Origin: Pseudorhodobacter sp. E13
GTDB taxonomy: Bacteria > Pseudomonadota > Alphaproteobacteria > Rhodobacterales > Rhodobacteraceae
Assembly (NCBI RefSeq): GCF_003991405.1
Contig: NZ_RPEN01000156.1
Span: 1-64,000, forward strand
Direction: 5' to 3'
DNA length: 64,000 bases
The position numbers and the translations under genes were made by a program. Shown one piece after another: positions 35,357 to 45,748 of the stretch (its first letter is position 1; each line of letters begins with the position of its first letter). A model generated the notes under the pieces. The model saw only the letters and a program-made list of their open reading frames with translations. It was not told the DNA's origin and searched no databases.

Positions 35357-36250
35357 TTAGCGCAGGAAGCCCATCACATAGGTCGGGTTGCGCTGTTCCG
35401 CCTCCAGCCAAGTGGTCAGCATGCCCACGTCCAGCGCATCGGCAGGGCCGAACTGGCCCGCGTTCAGCCCTTCGGTCAGGAACAGACTGTCGAGGTTTTC
35501 CTGCATGCCGCCCAGAACATCGGTGTTGATCCCATCACCGACACACAGGATTTCGCTATCTGCTACGTCACCTGCAAGTGCTGCCAGGCGCCGGCGGGCA
35601 AGGTCATAGATGGGCGGATGCGGTTTGCCGAAATATAGCACTTCGCCGCCCATATCCTCATAGAGGGCGGCCAAGGCCCCGGCGCAGTAAATCCGCTTGT
35701 CGCCATAGTCGACGACGATATCGGGATTGGCGCAGAGCATTTTCAGCCCGTTGGTTTTTGCCAGCAGGAATTGCGGACGGTAATCATCCGGGGTTTCATC
35801 AAATTCTTCGTTGGGGCCGGTGCAGATGATCCCCTCGGCTTCGGCCAAGGGCACCAGCGTAACCGGGTTCTGGGTGGCAAGTTCGGCCAGCGCCGGGTCG
35901 GCGAATTCTTCAAAGAAAGGCTGATCCTTGGGCATCGGGCCGATGTGATGCACCTTTTTCCCGGCAGCGCCCTGAAAAAACGCATATTGGGTGGCATCGC
36001 CCGAGGTGATCACCTCGTCATAGGCATCGCGCGGAACGCCGATGCGGTCCAGTTGTGTCAGCACGCTGGGCTTTGGCCGCGGCGCGTTAGAGACAAGCAC
36101 CACCACGCCCCCCTGCGCCCGAAACGCCTGAAGCGCTGCGACCGCTTCAGGAAAGGGTTTGTAGCCATCATGCACGCAGCCCCACAGATCGCAAAACAGC
36201 GCGCGGTAGCGTGGGGCGATATCGGCGAAACGGGCGATGAGTTGCGTCAT
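35357..36250 (-). CDS. HAD hydrolase, TIGR01459 type (CbbY/NagD-like IIA)
   Basis: A 297-residue HAD-superfamily protein. Motif I is LFCDLWGCVHDG (Asp21), followed by VVLVSNAPRPKP (motif II), KPHPPIYDLARRRL (motif III lysine region) and CVGDGINTDVLGG (motif IV). This is the class IIA arrangement of NagD/pyridoxal phosphatase-type enzymes, but with Trp-Gly replacing the second Asp of DxD, which is characteristic of this alphaproteobacterial subfamily. Substrate unknown. ATG 36250 is chosen because the longer frame lacks conserved residues. Confidence 0.9.
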   Translation of the reverse strand: MTQLIARFADIAPRYRALFCDLWGCVHDGYKPFPEAVAALQAFRAQGGVVVLVSNAPRPKPSVLTQLDRIGVPRDAYDEVITSGDATQYAFFQGAAGKKVHHIGPMPKDQPFFEEFADPALAELATQNPVTLVPLAEAEGIICTGPNEEFDETPDDYRPQFLLAKTNGLKMLCANPDIVVDYGDKRIYCAGALAALYEDMGGEVLYFGKPHPPIYDLARRRLAALAGDVADSEILCVGDGINTDVLGGMQENLDSLFLTEGLNAGQFGPADALDVGMLTTWLEAEQRNPTYVMGFLR

Positions 36251-36335
36251 GACAAGGCTTTCAGCGAGAGGGCAGGGGGCTGCGATTTTCCGGCGCAACG
36301 GCGGATATTGCGCCGGAAAACCGCAGCGATGCAGA

Positions 36336-37256
36336 TCAGAGTTTCAGCGCGGGGATGATTTGCTTCTTACGGCTCATCACGCCCGGCAGCACCACGGTAT
36401 CGCCGCTGACCGTCACCCCGAAGGAGGCTTCGGCCATTTGCTTTACCAGATCGTTGGGCACCAGCAGGGTGGCTTCTTCTTTCAGAATGTCGACCACGAA
36501 CAGCAGCACCTGATCGGCGCCATCCTCTGCCGCCACATCGACCATAGAGGCCATGAGGCTGGCCTTGCGGTCCAGCACCACTTTGGGCGCGGTGGTTTCC
36601 AGCACCGAGACACGCAATTCCTTGCCCGCGACGCTGTATTCCTTGCTGTCCATGCGCAGCAATTCGGCATCGGAAAAGGCCGAAACATCGGATTTCGCGG
36701 CGAAAAGTTCGGCGGCAAATTCGGGGATGGAGACGCCCAGATCCGCCGCCAGCTTTTCTGCCACCGCGCGGTCATGCGGGGTGGTGGTGGGCGAGCGGAA
36801 TTCCAGCGTGTCAGACAGGATGCAGGACAGCATTGCGCCCTTGATGTTGCGCGGGGCGCGGGCCACAGCCTCGCCCATCAGGTCATGCATGATGGTCGCC
36901 GTGCAAGCCAAGGGGCGGATGGTGATATCAATCGGGGATTTGGTCTTGATGCCGCCAACCAGCAGGTGATGGTCAATGATCCCCACCACATTCGCCTCAT
37001 TGATCGAGGGCGGCAGCTCTGCCGGGTTATTGGTGTCGACGATCCAGCAGGTATCGGCCGCGCTGACATCGCTGATGATGTCTGGCTTTGGCAGGTTCCA
37101 ATGCGTTAACACAAAGGCCGCCTCGGTATTGGGTTCGCCCAGCAGCACAGGCTTGGCCGGGGTGCCTGTGACTTCGGAAAGATACCATGCCCAGATGATG
37201 GGAGAGCCGGTGCTGTCAGTGTCGGGGGATTTGTGGCCGAATACGAGAGTGGTCAT
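36336..37256 (-). CDS. ppaC: Manganese-dependent inorganic pyrophosphatase
   Basis: A 306-residue family II pyrophosphatase of the DHH superfamily, removing PPi from biosynthesis. The metal site is GHKSPDTDS (His8, Asp12, Asp14), VDTNN and DHH (Asp95-His96-His97). The C-terminal SRKKQIIP motif binds substrate. The frame runs on to 37328, but ATG 37256 begins exactly at the conserved MTTLVFGHKSPDTDS. Family II enzymes are scattered among proteobacteria. No ppa (family I) gene lies here. Confidence 0.95.
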   Translation of the reverse strand: MTTLVFGHKSPDTDSTGSPIIWAWYLSEVTGTPAKPVLLGEPNTEAAFVLTHWNLPKPDIISDVSAADTCWIVDTNNPAELPPSINEANVVGIIDHHLLVGGIKTKSPIDITIRPLACTATIMHDLMGEAVARAPRNIKGAMLSCILSDTLEFRSPTTTPHDRAVAEKLAADLGVSIPEFAAELFAAKSDVSAFSDAELLRMDSKEYSVAGKELRVSVLETTAPKVVLDRKASLMASMVDVAAEDGADQVLLFVVDILKEEATLLVPNDLVKQMAEASFGVTVSGDTVVLPGVMSRKKQIIPALKL

Positions 37257-37358
37257 AGCACGAAACCTGCGGTTTGATGGATTTGCCGCCTTATAGGTGG
37301 CATGTGGCCGATTGTCACGCTTGCGCATAGGCTTGGCCCTGCGGCGTTTTCTTGCGCG

Positions 37359-38351
37359 TCAGTCCGTCAGCGGCACCACCTCAAAGCCGCGGTCTTGCAG
37401 CAGAGCCAGAACGCCCTCGGTTCCCGACAGATGCAGCGCGCCAAAGGCGGCAAAGGCGGGGCCGTTTTGCAAGGCGGCCTCAATCTCAGTGATCCAGGCG
37501 CGGTTGCGATCAGACATCAGCGCCTGTTCGGCCTTGGCGAAATCCTCATCCACCTGCGCGGGGGTGTTGCCGGGGATGTCATAGGCAAGGCGGCGGGAAA
37601 ACTCCCAGATCAGGCGGCTTTCCCCGGCAAAGAAAGCCTCGGCCGTGGTGGTCAGGAAATCATCGGATTGCTGTTCCACCACCAGCGCGTTGCGGATCAT
37701 GGTCAATTGCTCGTCCATCGTCAGCCCGTCAAACAGTTTCAAGGCGGTGTCAAAGGGTTCCAGTGCCTCGATGGCGATGCCTTGTTCGGTTGCGGCGGCG
37801 ATCAGGCGCTTGTCCAGCCCGGCCCCGGTTGCGGCGGTTTGCAAGGCGCAAGGCGGGATCGACAGCATCATCGACACAAACCACGGCCGCAGCATTTCGG
37901 CCAGCGAAGACGGGATGGCGCGCTGCAACAAGGCATCGGCCAGCGCATCCCATTCCGCAGGAGCCAAAGCCGCCTTCAGGCCAGAGCCTTGCGGCGCAAT
38001 CATGGCAGAGGAGTCGGTCATCAAGACCTGTTGCAGGGCTTTTTCCTCTTCGGGGCCCGCCTCTACCAATAGCGTCTTGGCCGTGGCCAGCAGCGGCAAA
38101 AGCCGGGCCTGATAGGCATCATGGCGCGGATCATCAAGGTGGAAGGTGCCCGTCAGGATCAGCGTTTCATCGCCGCGCGTGGCCCGCCACAGGTTGCCGG
38201 TGGCAAAGGGCGCGGCATGGGCTGCGTCATACAGGGCGGTGCGCTCGGCCTCAGGAAGGGCGGCGATCAGGTTCTCGCCCACACATTGCGCGGCGGCGGG
38301 TGCCAAGCACAACAGACAAGCGAAAATATACAGGAAGAAACGCGTGAACAT
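37359..38351 (-). CDS. TraB/GumN family protein
   Basis: A 330-residue exported protein. Signal peptide covers about 1-22 (FLYIFACLLCLAPAAA). The TraB/GumN domain has LTGTFHLDDP (His71 of the conserved GxxH), LLVEAGPEEEKAL, and a C-terminal FAAFGALHLSGTEGVLALLQDRG with the second conserved His. This fold is related to Tiki-type metalloproteases, so a periplasmic protease is possible but not shown. Single gene, divergent from the leaderless gene at 38495. Confidence 0.88.
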   Translation of the reverse strand: MFTRFFLYIFACLLCLAPAAAQCVGENLIAALPEAERTALYDAAHAAPFATGNLWRATRGDETLILTGTFHLDDPRHDAYQARLLPLLATAKTLLVEAGPEEEKALQQVLMTDSSAMIAPQGSGLKAALAPAEWDALADALLQRAIPSSLAEMLRPWFVSMMLSIPPCALQTAATGAGLDKRLIAAATEQGIAIEALEPFDTALKLFDGLTMDEQLTMIRNALVVEQQSDDFLTTTAEAFFAGESRLIWEFSRRLAYDIPGNTPAQVDEDFAKAEQALMSDRNRAWITEIEAALQNGPAFAAFGALHLSGTEGVLALLQDRGFEVVPLTD

Positions 38352-38494
38352 TCGAAGCCTTTGTCAGCAGATTTTTGCGAAGGCTGCCACGGCACCGGCC
38401 CCGCGCCAAGGGGGCAAAGCCCCTTTTGTTTGGAGTTTTGGGCGCGCTGGTCCAAGCTAGCCGGTATTTTTTAAAGCGAATCAGGAGAAATATT

Positions 38495-40072
38495 ATGTCA
38501 GAGGTGCTGAAAGGGGCCGTCGGTTTGGCGGTGAAGGGCGGGCCGAAGGTCAAAAATGACAAGGACGATATCTTGCTTGTTCGCCGCATTCTGCGCGCAA
38601 ATGGCTATGCGGTTGAGGAAACCGGGGGCATTAGCAAACCCGATATTTTGAAGGCTCTGGTGGCTGCGGCGAAGAAGGCAAACATTGATCAGGCAAGCGC
38701 TTATATTGCGCCGAACAGCCCGCTGATGAAAGCGTTGAAGCCGAAATATGAGCAGGCCAAGAAACGCGGTGATGTGGGCGGCACCACTGAAAAAGTGATG
38801 ATGCAGAAGGTAAAGCACGGCTCGCAAGAGCTTCTGTTTCTGCCGCGGGATTACTTGACAGCCAAAGAAAAGCTGTTCCGAAGCCTGGAGCGCTATAGCA
38901 ACCAGTTGGTGAAGTCGCAGAACCTGAATATGAAGGCCTATCTGCAATACAGCAGCGCCTGGGCGAATAACAATGGCATGTTAGAGGCTTTTGCGCAGGT
39001 CGTCACGATCAAGGCGGGCCGGGTAAAGCCCCCCAACAAAGCCTTGGCCGAAGCGGCGAATAAGGCGGTGTTGGCACTGGCCACGACGATGGGCGCGCGC
39101 AATATCGGCAAGCTTGAAGCGGATCTGAAACAGGCCGAGCGAAGTGTGAACGCCTTTTCAGCCGATATCGACCGATTCCTGAAGGATTTTACCGGCGCGG
39201 CAGGCGGCGTTGCGATGAGCCTGAGCGTGACATCGGCTGTCGGTTTCGCAATCGTCGGTGGTATGGCCGCCCCGGCCCTGTTTGCTGCAACGACGCTGAC
39301 GGCGGCGCAGGCGACTGTTGCCTCTGCGGGGTCTGTCGCGGTTGTGGCAAGCCTGTCCAGTGATCTGGGCAAAGTGACGGCAAAACAGAAAATCACACTT
39401 TATGAAGCGGTCAACAATGCCACGATTGACGGTTTGGTCGCTATAGCCACTGCGGGTATCGCCAGCAAATTGCCACCGAATTTCACCAAGGGCATTGCGG
39501 AAAAACTGGCCCCAAGGCTGGCGCATTCCATCGCGGGCGTTTCGGGGCAACAACTTACCCCCTATCTGACGCGATTTTTGACGGGGGCCGGGGATGAGGC
39601 CTGCAAAGCCGCGATCGGGCAAAGTATGGAAACCTTTGGCAAGGTCATCAAAACAGGCGGTAAGGCACCTTCTAAAAAGGATTTCGAAGAGTCCGTTGGC
39701 AAAGTTTTGCTGTCGGGGTTTGGCGGTGGACTGATGAAGGATTTGTCCAGTTTCAATGAAAACTGGACCAAACAGGCGACAAAAGACATCGAGGGAAAGC
39801 TGGTCCCCGATCTTTTGAAGAAGCTGGTGAAGGGGAATGATCTGAACGCCCAGCAAAAGGCCGAAATTGCAAAGGAAATGTCGGACAAGTTCAGTGAGGA
39901 AGTGATCAAGACTGGTCTGACGGCCTATTTGAAGATCGGGACCGGCAAGGAAAACCCAAAACAAATGACGGCAATCGCCGCGAAATCGGCCCTTGATAAT
40001 CCCGCGCTCAAAAAGAAACTGGCTGCCGCGCTGGAGGCAGAGATCAAGAAGAAAAAAGCCAAGAAGAAATAG
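38495..40072 (+). CDS. Leaderless protein, second member of the family at 7549; unknown function
   Basis: A 525-residue protein without Sec or Tat signal. Residues about 24-85 form a weak peptidoglycan-binding-like repeat (LLVRRILRANGYAVEETGG). A helical region follows, then a strongly hydrophobic Ala/Gly/Val stretch (about 225-285: GGVAMSLSVTSAVGFAIVGG, AGSVAVVASL) that could span or enter a membrane. A conserved block has EKLAPRLAHSIAG, YLTRFL and KAPSKKDFEESVGKVLL, which aligns with the 7549 product. The tail is EIKKKKAKKK. ATG 38495 has CAGGAGAAA upstream; earlier codons to 38375 have none. A TTA codon occurs at 38981. No neighbour looks like a partner. Confidence 0.86.
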   Translation: MSEVLKGAVGLAVKGGPKVKNDKDDILLVRRILRANGYAVEETGGISKPDILKALVAAAKKANIDQASAYIAPNSPLMKALKPKYEQAKKRGDVGGTTEKVMMQKVKHGSQELLFLPRDYLTAKEKLFRSLERYSNQLVKSQNLNMKAYLQYSSAWANNNGMLEAFAQVVTIKAGRVKPPNKALAEAANKAVLALATTMGARNIGKLEADLKQAERSVNAFSADIDRFLKDFTGAAGGVAMSLSVTSAVGFAIVGGMAAPALFAATTLTAAQATVASAGSVAVVASLSSDLGKVTAKQKITLYEAVNNATIDGLVAIATAGIASKLPPNFTKGIAEKLAPRLAHSIAGVSGQQLTPYLTRFLTGAGDEACKAAIGQSMETFGKVIKTGGKAPSKKDFEESVGKVLLSGFGGGLMKDLSSFNENWTKQATKDIEGKLVPDLLKKLVKGNDLNAQQKAEIAKEMSDKFSEEVIKTGLTAYLKIGTGKENPKQMTAIAAKSALDNPALKKKLAAALEAEIKKKKAKKK

Positions 40073-40185
40073 CGTCAGGCTGCGCCCCGGAATTGCAAGG
40101 CCCCGCTTGCGACCTCGCACCCCTTGGCCAGCCGCGCCGGGGGGACGGTCTGGGTGCCTGGTGCAAAAACCAGTGATCCCGGACC

Positions 40186-40214
40186 TTGACATGATCCGGG
40201 CGGATACGTATCTC
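40186..40214 (+). promoter_or_regulatory. Promoter of groESL
   Basis: TTGACA (40186-40191) and TATCTC (40209-40214) are separated by 17 bases. Read as CTTGAC and GTATCT, the same bases also resemble an alphaproteobacterial heat-shock (RpoH) promoter, so dual sigma-70/RpoH use is possible. CCCGGA/TCCGGG inverted arms (40178-40183, 40195-40200) flank the -35 box. Confidence 0.7.
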
Positions 40215-40221
40215 TCCCTCG

Positions 40222-40248
40222 TTAGCACTCACTTCGGTTGAGTGCTAA
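40222..40248. promoter_or_regulatory. CIRCE operator for HrcA
   Basis: TTAGCACTC (40222-40230), nine bases, then GAGTGCTAA (40240-40248) is the exact consensus. HrcA binding here would repress groESL at normal temperature. The element lies just after the -10 box, overlapping the likely transcription start. Confidence 0.97.
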
Positions 40249-40284
40249 TCGAAATCAACCTGGAACCTAAGGGAGTGTTCACAG

Positions 40285-40572
40285 ATGGCATTTAAACCGC
40301 TGCATGACCGTGTACTGGTTCGCCGCATCGAAGGCGAAGACAAAACCAAGGGCGGCCTGATCATCCCCGACACCGCAAAAGAAAAGCCCGCTGAAGGCGA
40401 AGTGATCGCGCTGGGCGAAGGCGCCCGCAAAGACAGCGGCGAGCTGATTGCACCGTCGGTGAAAGTTGGCGATCGTGTGCTGTTTGGCAAGTGGTCGGGA
40501 ACGGAAGTGACCTTGGAAGGCAAAGAGCTTCTGATCATGAAAGAAAGCGACATCATGGGGATCATCGGCTGA
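40285..40572 (+). CDS. groES: Co-chaperonin GroES
   Basis: A 95-residue heptameric lid of the GroEL folding chamber. The start [19 protein letters not shown], the mobile loop region [14 protein letters not shown], and the closing ESDIMGIIG are all standard. TAAGGGAG provides a ribosome binding site. First gene of the heat-shock operon under the CIRCE element, 86 bases upstream of groEL. Confidence 0.98.
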   Translation: MAFKPLHDRVLVRRIEGEDKTKGGLIIPDTAKEKPAEGEVIALGEGARKDSGELIAPSVKVGDRVLFGKWSGTEVTLEGKELLIMKESDIMGIIG

Positions 40573-40631
40573 GGCCGGTGGCGGAGTGGCGCGCTGACGC
40601 CCACCCCGCGCATGATGTTTTAATCAACTGA

Positions 40632-42308
<1,677 letters not shown>

Positions 42309-42360
42309 TTTCATGCTTTGCATGGAATAATCATCGCCCCAACCGTTGGGACGACAGGAA

Positions 42361-42389
42361 AGGGCACCTATCGCAGGTGCCCTTTTTTC
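42361..42389 (+). terminator. Intrinsic terminator of groESL
   Basis: AGGGCACCT (42361-42369) pairs with AGGTGCCCT (42375-42383) around ATCGC, followed by a run of T. Confidence 0.95.
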
Positions 42390-42420
42390 TATGGGCGCGC
42401 TGCGGACAGGCTGTGAGTCA

Positions 42421-42440
42421 GGTATTTTTGCCAAGATGAA
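42421..42440 (+). repeat. Dispersed intergenic element, short relative (copy D)
   Basis: GGTATTTTTGCCAAGATGAA shares TATTTTTGCC with the element at 1391. It resembles the copy at 59211 in its second half (AGATGAA). It lies between the groEL terminator and the EamA gene. Confidence 0.45.
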
Positions 42441-42490
42441 GCCGCACGGTTCCGCTTTTTGAAAACCGGCGATAGGCTGGGCACCAACAC

Positions 42491-42521
42491 AAAAAGCAGG
42501 GGTTCGATGCCCCTGCTTTTT
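42491..42521. promoter_or_regulatory. Perfect 12-base inverted repeat upstream of the EamA gene
   Basis: AAAAAGCAGGGG (42491-42502) and CCCCTGCTTTTT (42510-42521) pair fully around a seven-base loop. It looks like an intrinsic terminator in both directions, yet it ends only 25 bases before the EamA start codon, so it may be a leader structure controlling that gene, or a second groESL terminator. Confidence 0.7.
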
Positions 42522-42546
42522 GTTCCCTGTAAAACGGAGAGGCCCT

Positions 42547-43386
42547 TTGCGGTTATTTTGGCTGACGGCGCTGGCGATGCTGGCTTTTGCAGGGAATTCG
42601 CTGCTGAACCGGATGGCGGTGGGGCAGGCGGGTATGGGCCCGGTGGATTTCGCGCTGCTGCGACTTTGTGCCGGGGCCTTGGCCTTGGCGATGCTGCTGG
42701 TCTTTCGGCGGCGCGGATTTTGGCCCGGCTGGGCAGGGCGCGGGGCAGGGGTTCTGGGGCTTTTGCTGTATCTGTTCGGGTTTTCGCTTGCCTATGTCGA
42801 TCTGGCGGCGGGGATCGGGGCTTTGGTGCTGTTCGGGATGGTGCAGATCACCATGTTCGCCGGGGCGCTGGTTGCGGGCGAGGCCGTGCCCTTGCGGCGC
42901 TGGTTGGGCGCGGGGCTAGCCTTTGGCGGGCTTGTGGTTCTGGTCGCGCCGGGGGGCAATGCGGTGGCGCTGTGGCCGATGGGGTTGATGGCGGCGGCGG
43001 GTGTGGGGTGGGGTGTCTATTCCCTTGCTGGGCGAGGGGCGCGTGACCCGTTGGCGGCGACGGCGGCCAATTTCATTCTTGCGGTGCCTGCCGCTGTTGT
43101 GGCCGGGGTCTGGCTGTTGGACATCGCCAGTTGGACCGGGTTGGGCGTGGCCCTTGCAGTGATCTCGGGCGCGGTGACATCCGGGCTGGGCTATGCGCTG
43201 TGGTATGCGGTTGTGCCGCAGCTTGGTGCCGCGCGGGCCGGGGTGGCGCAGCTTTCGGTGCCGGTGATTGCGGCCTTGGCAGGGGCAGTTTTGCTGGCCG
43301 AACCAGTGGGGTTGCGGTTTGCGCTGGCCTGTCTTTTGGTTTTGGGCGGTGTCGGGCTGGCGAGTTTCAGCGCCCGCCGGGGCTAG
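42547..43386 (+). CDS. EamA/DMT family transporter
   Basis: A 279-residue inner-membrane protein with about ten hydrophobic segments in two EamA repeats, of the drug/metabolite transporter superfamily. Segments such as VDFALLRLCAGALALAMLL, YLFGFSLAYVDLAAGIGALVLFG and the second-half GLGYALWYAVVPQLGAARAGVAQLSVPVIAALAG are typical. The start is TTG at 42547, with GGAGAGG five bases upstream; no ATG is available nearby. The cargo is unknown. Confidence 0.88.
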   Translation: MRLFWLTALAMLAFAGNSLLNRMAVGQAGMGPVDFALLRLCAGALALAMLLVFRRRGFWPGWAGRGAGVLGLLLYLFGFSLAYVDLAAGIGALVLFGMVQITMFAGALVAGEAVPLRRWLGAGLAFGGLVVLVAPGGNAVALWPMGLMAAAGVGWGVYSLAGRGARDPLAATAANFILAVPAAVVAGVWLLDIASWTGLGVALAVISGAVTSGLGYALWYAVVPQLGAARAGVAQLSVPVIAALAGAVLLAEPVGLRFALACLLVLGGVGLASFSARRG

Positions 43387-43389
43387 GCA

Positions 43390-44139
43390 TCAGGGCTGCA
43401 CCCGGGTGGTGCCAAGGCTGATATTGACCGCATCGACCAGCGGCAGGTTTTCATCGAACCGGCCTTGGCGCAGGAACAGTGTGGTTTGTGCGATGACCTG
43501 CGGGTTCAGCATCATGAAAGTATGTGTCACGGGCAGGGTGATATGGGCAGTCATGCCGTCCAGCTTGGTGCTGTCGACCGACACCTTACCATCATCCGGC
43601 CCCTCGATCAGGGCCGAGGCTGCCGGGTTCAGGCTGCGATTGCCCGCGATGATGCCCAAGGGATAGTCCGGCACCGGCAATTGATTGGGCAAAGAGGCCG
43701 CATCAGTGCCCAATTGCCCGCCTGCCGGGCCGTTGATCCATTGGAACAGCGACAGATCGCCCAGAATATCCACCAGTTCCGACCCGTGGTTCGGCGGGGC
43801 CAGCATGACCACACGGCCCATCTGCTCGGGGCGGTAACGTGCAAGGTAGACGCGGGTCAGGATGCCGCCCATTGAATGGGTGACAAAATGCACCTTCGCT
43901 TTTTGGCAGGCGGCCACGGCGGGGATCACGTTTTCCTCGACCAAAGTGCCAATCGGCGCATCGGTGGAGGGATAGCCTTGATTGATGACGGTAAATCCTT
44001 GCGCCGTCAGCGAGGCTTCCATCGCCAGCAGTGAATTTTCGCCGCGGGCCAGCCCATGCAGCAGCACAACGCAATCGGCCTGCGCCAGCGCGGGCAGCGG
44101 CAGCAGGGTGGTGGCAAGGGCAAGCAAGAGATGTTTCAT
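43390..44139 (-). CDS. Secreted lipase/esterase-like alpha/beta hydrolase
   Basis: A 249-residue exported hydrolase. A signal peptide ([20 protein letters not shown]) is followed by the alpha/beta fold with [14 protein letters not shown] and nucleophile elbow VTHSMGGIL, then [14 protein letters not shown] and a late THTFMM with the likely catalytic His. This matches the PGAP1/lipase-class alpha/beta hydrolases seen in proteobacteria. The ATG at 44139 begins the signal peptide; the longer frame upstream overlaps the Nudix gene on the opposite strand. Confidence 0.88.
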   Translation of the reverse strand: MKHLLLALATTLLPLPALAQADCVVLLHGLARGENSLLAMEASLTAQGFTVINQGYPSTDAPIGTLVEENVIPAVAACQKAKVHFVTHSMGGILTRVYLARYRPEQMGRVVMLAPPNHGSELVDILGDLSLFQWINGPAGGQLGTDAASLPNQLPVPDYPLGIIAGNRSLNPAASALIEGPDDGKVSVDSTKLDGMTAHITLPVTHTFMMLNPQVIAQTTLFLRQGRFDENLPLVDAVNISLGTTRVQP

Positions 44140-44219
44140 GCTGCTATAGCTAGGCGCTGTTTCACGCTTTGAAAAGGTTGATACTGGACAAAGCGCGCAG
44201 ACAGCGCCAGCTTGGTGGC

Positions 44220-44666
44220 ATGAAACCGCGTTCCCCACGACTGGCCGTCAGAGCGTTAATCCTGCATCAGGATCGGCTGCTGATGGTTAACGCATTTCGC
44301 GGCAATGTTTCGGACTTGTGGTGTGCGCCGGGGGGTGGGGTGCATCTGGGCCAAAGCCTGCATGAAAACCTGATCCGCGAAGTGCATGAGGAAACCGGGT
44401 TAAGCGTGGCCGTAGGGGAGCCTGTGTTGGTGAATGAGTTTCACGCGCCCGAGCATGGGTTTCATCAGGTTGATCTGTATTTCCGCTGCGCCATCACCGG
44501 CGGCGTTCTGGATGACACATGGCGCGACCCAGAAGGTGTGGTGACAAAGCGCCGCTTTTTCAGCCGTGCGGAAATGGCAAGTATCCGTTTCAAACCCGAT
44601 ACGCTGCCCGAAGCGGCATGGGGCGGGGCCATGCTTTATGATCCGTTGGAGCTGCTGGTCCGATGA
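44220..44666 (+). CDS. Nudix hydrolase
   Basis: A 148-residue NTP/NDP-sugar-type hydrolase. The Nudix box [20 protein letters not shown], continuing ETGLSV, carries the metal-binding glutamates. Substrate unknown. Two rare TTA leucine codons occur (44256 and 44400). ATG 44220 is preferred over a TTG at 44169 because conserved residues begin there and the ribosome site, although weak, is acceptable. It heads a three-gene run with overlapping ends: Nudix, GreB-like, acetyltransferase. Confidence 0.9.
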   Translation: MKPRSPRLAVRALILHQDRLLMVNAFRGNVSDLWCAPGGGVHLGQSLHENLIREVHEETGLSVAVGEPVLVNEFHAPEHGFHQVDLYFRCAITGGVLDDTWRDPEGVVTKRRFFSRAEMASIRFKPDTLPEAAWGGAMLYDPLELLVR

Positions 44667-45154
44667 GCCGCGCCTTCGTCAAGGAGGATGGGCCAGACAA
44701 CACCCCCTTGCTCGATCTGCCGATCAGCCCGCACCCCAATTACGTCACGCCGCGCGGTTTGGCGCTGTTGCGGGCGGCCTTGTCGCAGGCGCAGGTGCGG
44801 CTGGCCCAGTTGCGCGCGCGCGTGGACAGGTTGGACCGTTTGCCCGAAGCTGCCGCCGAACGGGATATCCGCTATCTGGAAGCGCGGCTGAAATCGGCTT
44901 TGCTGCTGACGCCCGAAGGCCGCGATTGCGCCGAGGTTGCCTTTGGCCATGCCGTCCGCGTTGTCGATGCGGCAGGGGCCGAAAGCTGCTTTACCATTGT
45001 GGGCGAGGATGAAGCCGATGCCGCGGCGGGACTTATCGCGCCGCATTCCCCTTTGGCACGGGCCTTGATCGGCGCGCGACCCGGTGATCTTGTGGTCTGG
45101 CACCGCCCGTCAGGGGATATGGAACTGGAGGTTGTGGGGATCGCTTGGCCATGA
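44663..45154 (+). CDS. GreA/GreB family transcription elongation factor-like protein
   Basis: A 163-residue protein beginning MSRAFVKED, the GreB N-terminal hallmark. A two-helix region (about 28-82; GLALLRAALSQAQVRLAQLRARV) precedes a C-terminal FKBP-like domain (FTIVGEDEADAAAGLIAPHSPLARALIGARPGD). Gre factors rescue backtracked RNA polymerase, using acidic residues at the coiled-coil tip; the tip region here has DRLPEAAAERD, so acidic residues are present but not in the standard arrangement. Overlaps its neighbours on both sides by ATGA. Confidence 0.88.
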   Translation: MSRAFVKEDGPDNTPLLDLPISPHPNYVTPRGLALLRAALSQAQVRLAQLRARVDRLDRLPEAAAERDIRYLEARLKSALLLTPEGRDCAEVAFGHAVRVVDAAGAESCFTIVGEDEADAAAGLIAPHSPLARALIGARPGDLVVWHRPSGDMELEVVGIAWP

Positions 45155-45663
45155 CGCCGCCGCTTCGCTTTCGCGCCTTGGTGCAGGCCCGCGACCTGCC
45201 CGCCGTGCTGGACCTGATGATGCGCGCCAGTGACTACGTGTTGCTGGAGGATGGCCAGCCGCCCACCACCGCCGCAGCCACCAGTTTTTTCACCGATTGC
45301 GTGCCAGGGGGCGACCCGGCGCAATCGGTGAAGCTGGGGGTTATGCAGGATCAGCGCTTGGTCGGCATTGCCGATATGGGCTTTGGCTATCCGAAGGCCA
45401 TGGATGCCTATATCGGCTTGCTGCTGCTGGACCCATCGGTGCGGGGCCAAGGGATCGGGCAGCAAACCGTGGCGCAGCTTATGGCTATGGCGCGCACGCG
45501 CGGCGCAACGCGGATGCTGATCACCGTGCTGGAGGCGAATCCAAGGGGGCATGCTTTCTGGCAGCAGATGGGCTTTGCGGATGAGCAGCGCTTCCCTCCA
45601 GCCGAAGGCGACCCGATGCGCCACAACCGCCAACGCATGACGCGGCCCTTGCTACCCGGATAA
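45151..45663 (+). CDS. GNAT family acetyltransferase
   Basis: A 170-residue GNAT-fold protein. The acetyl-CoA-binding motif A is IGLLLLDPSVRGQGIGQQTVAQL, in which the R-G-Q-G-I-G turn is clear. Motif B follows (ANPRGHAFWQQMGF). The start ATG 45151 overlaps the GreB-like stop. Target unknown; it is the last gene of the Nudix operon. Confidence 0.88.
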   Translation: MTPPLRFRALVQARDLPAVLDLMMRASDYVLLEDGQPPTTAAATSFFTDCVPGGDPAQSVKLGVMQDQRLVGIADMGFGYPKAMDAYIGLLLLDPSVRGQGIGQQTVAQLMAMARTRGATRMLITVLEANPRGHAFWQQMGFADEQRFPPAEGDPMRHNRQRMTRPLLPG

Positions 45664-45748
45664 GCTGCCGGATATCGCGCGAAGGGTGGCTTTGTGCTAG
45701 CATCACCGGATTGGCCGAGATGTTGGCCGGGCGGAGCGGAATGATCAA

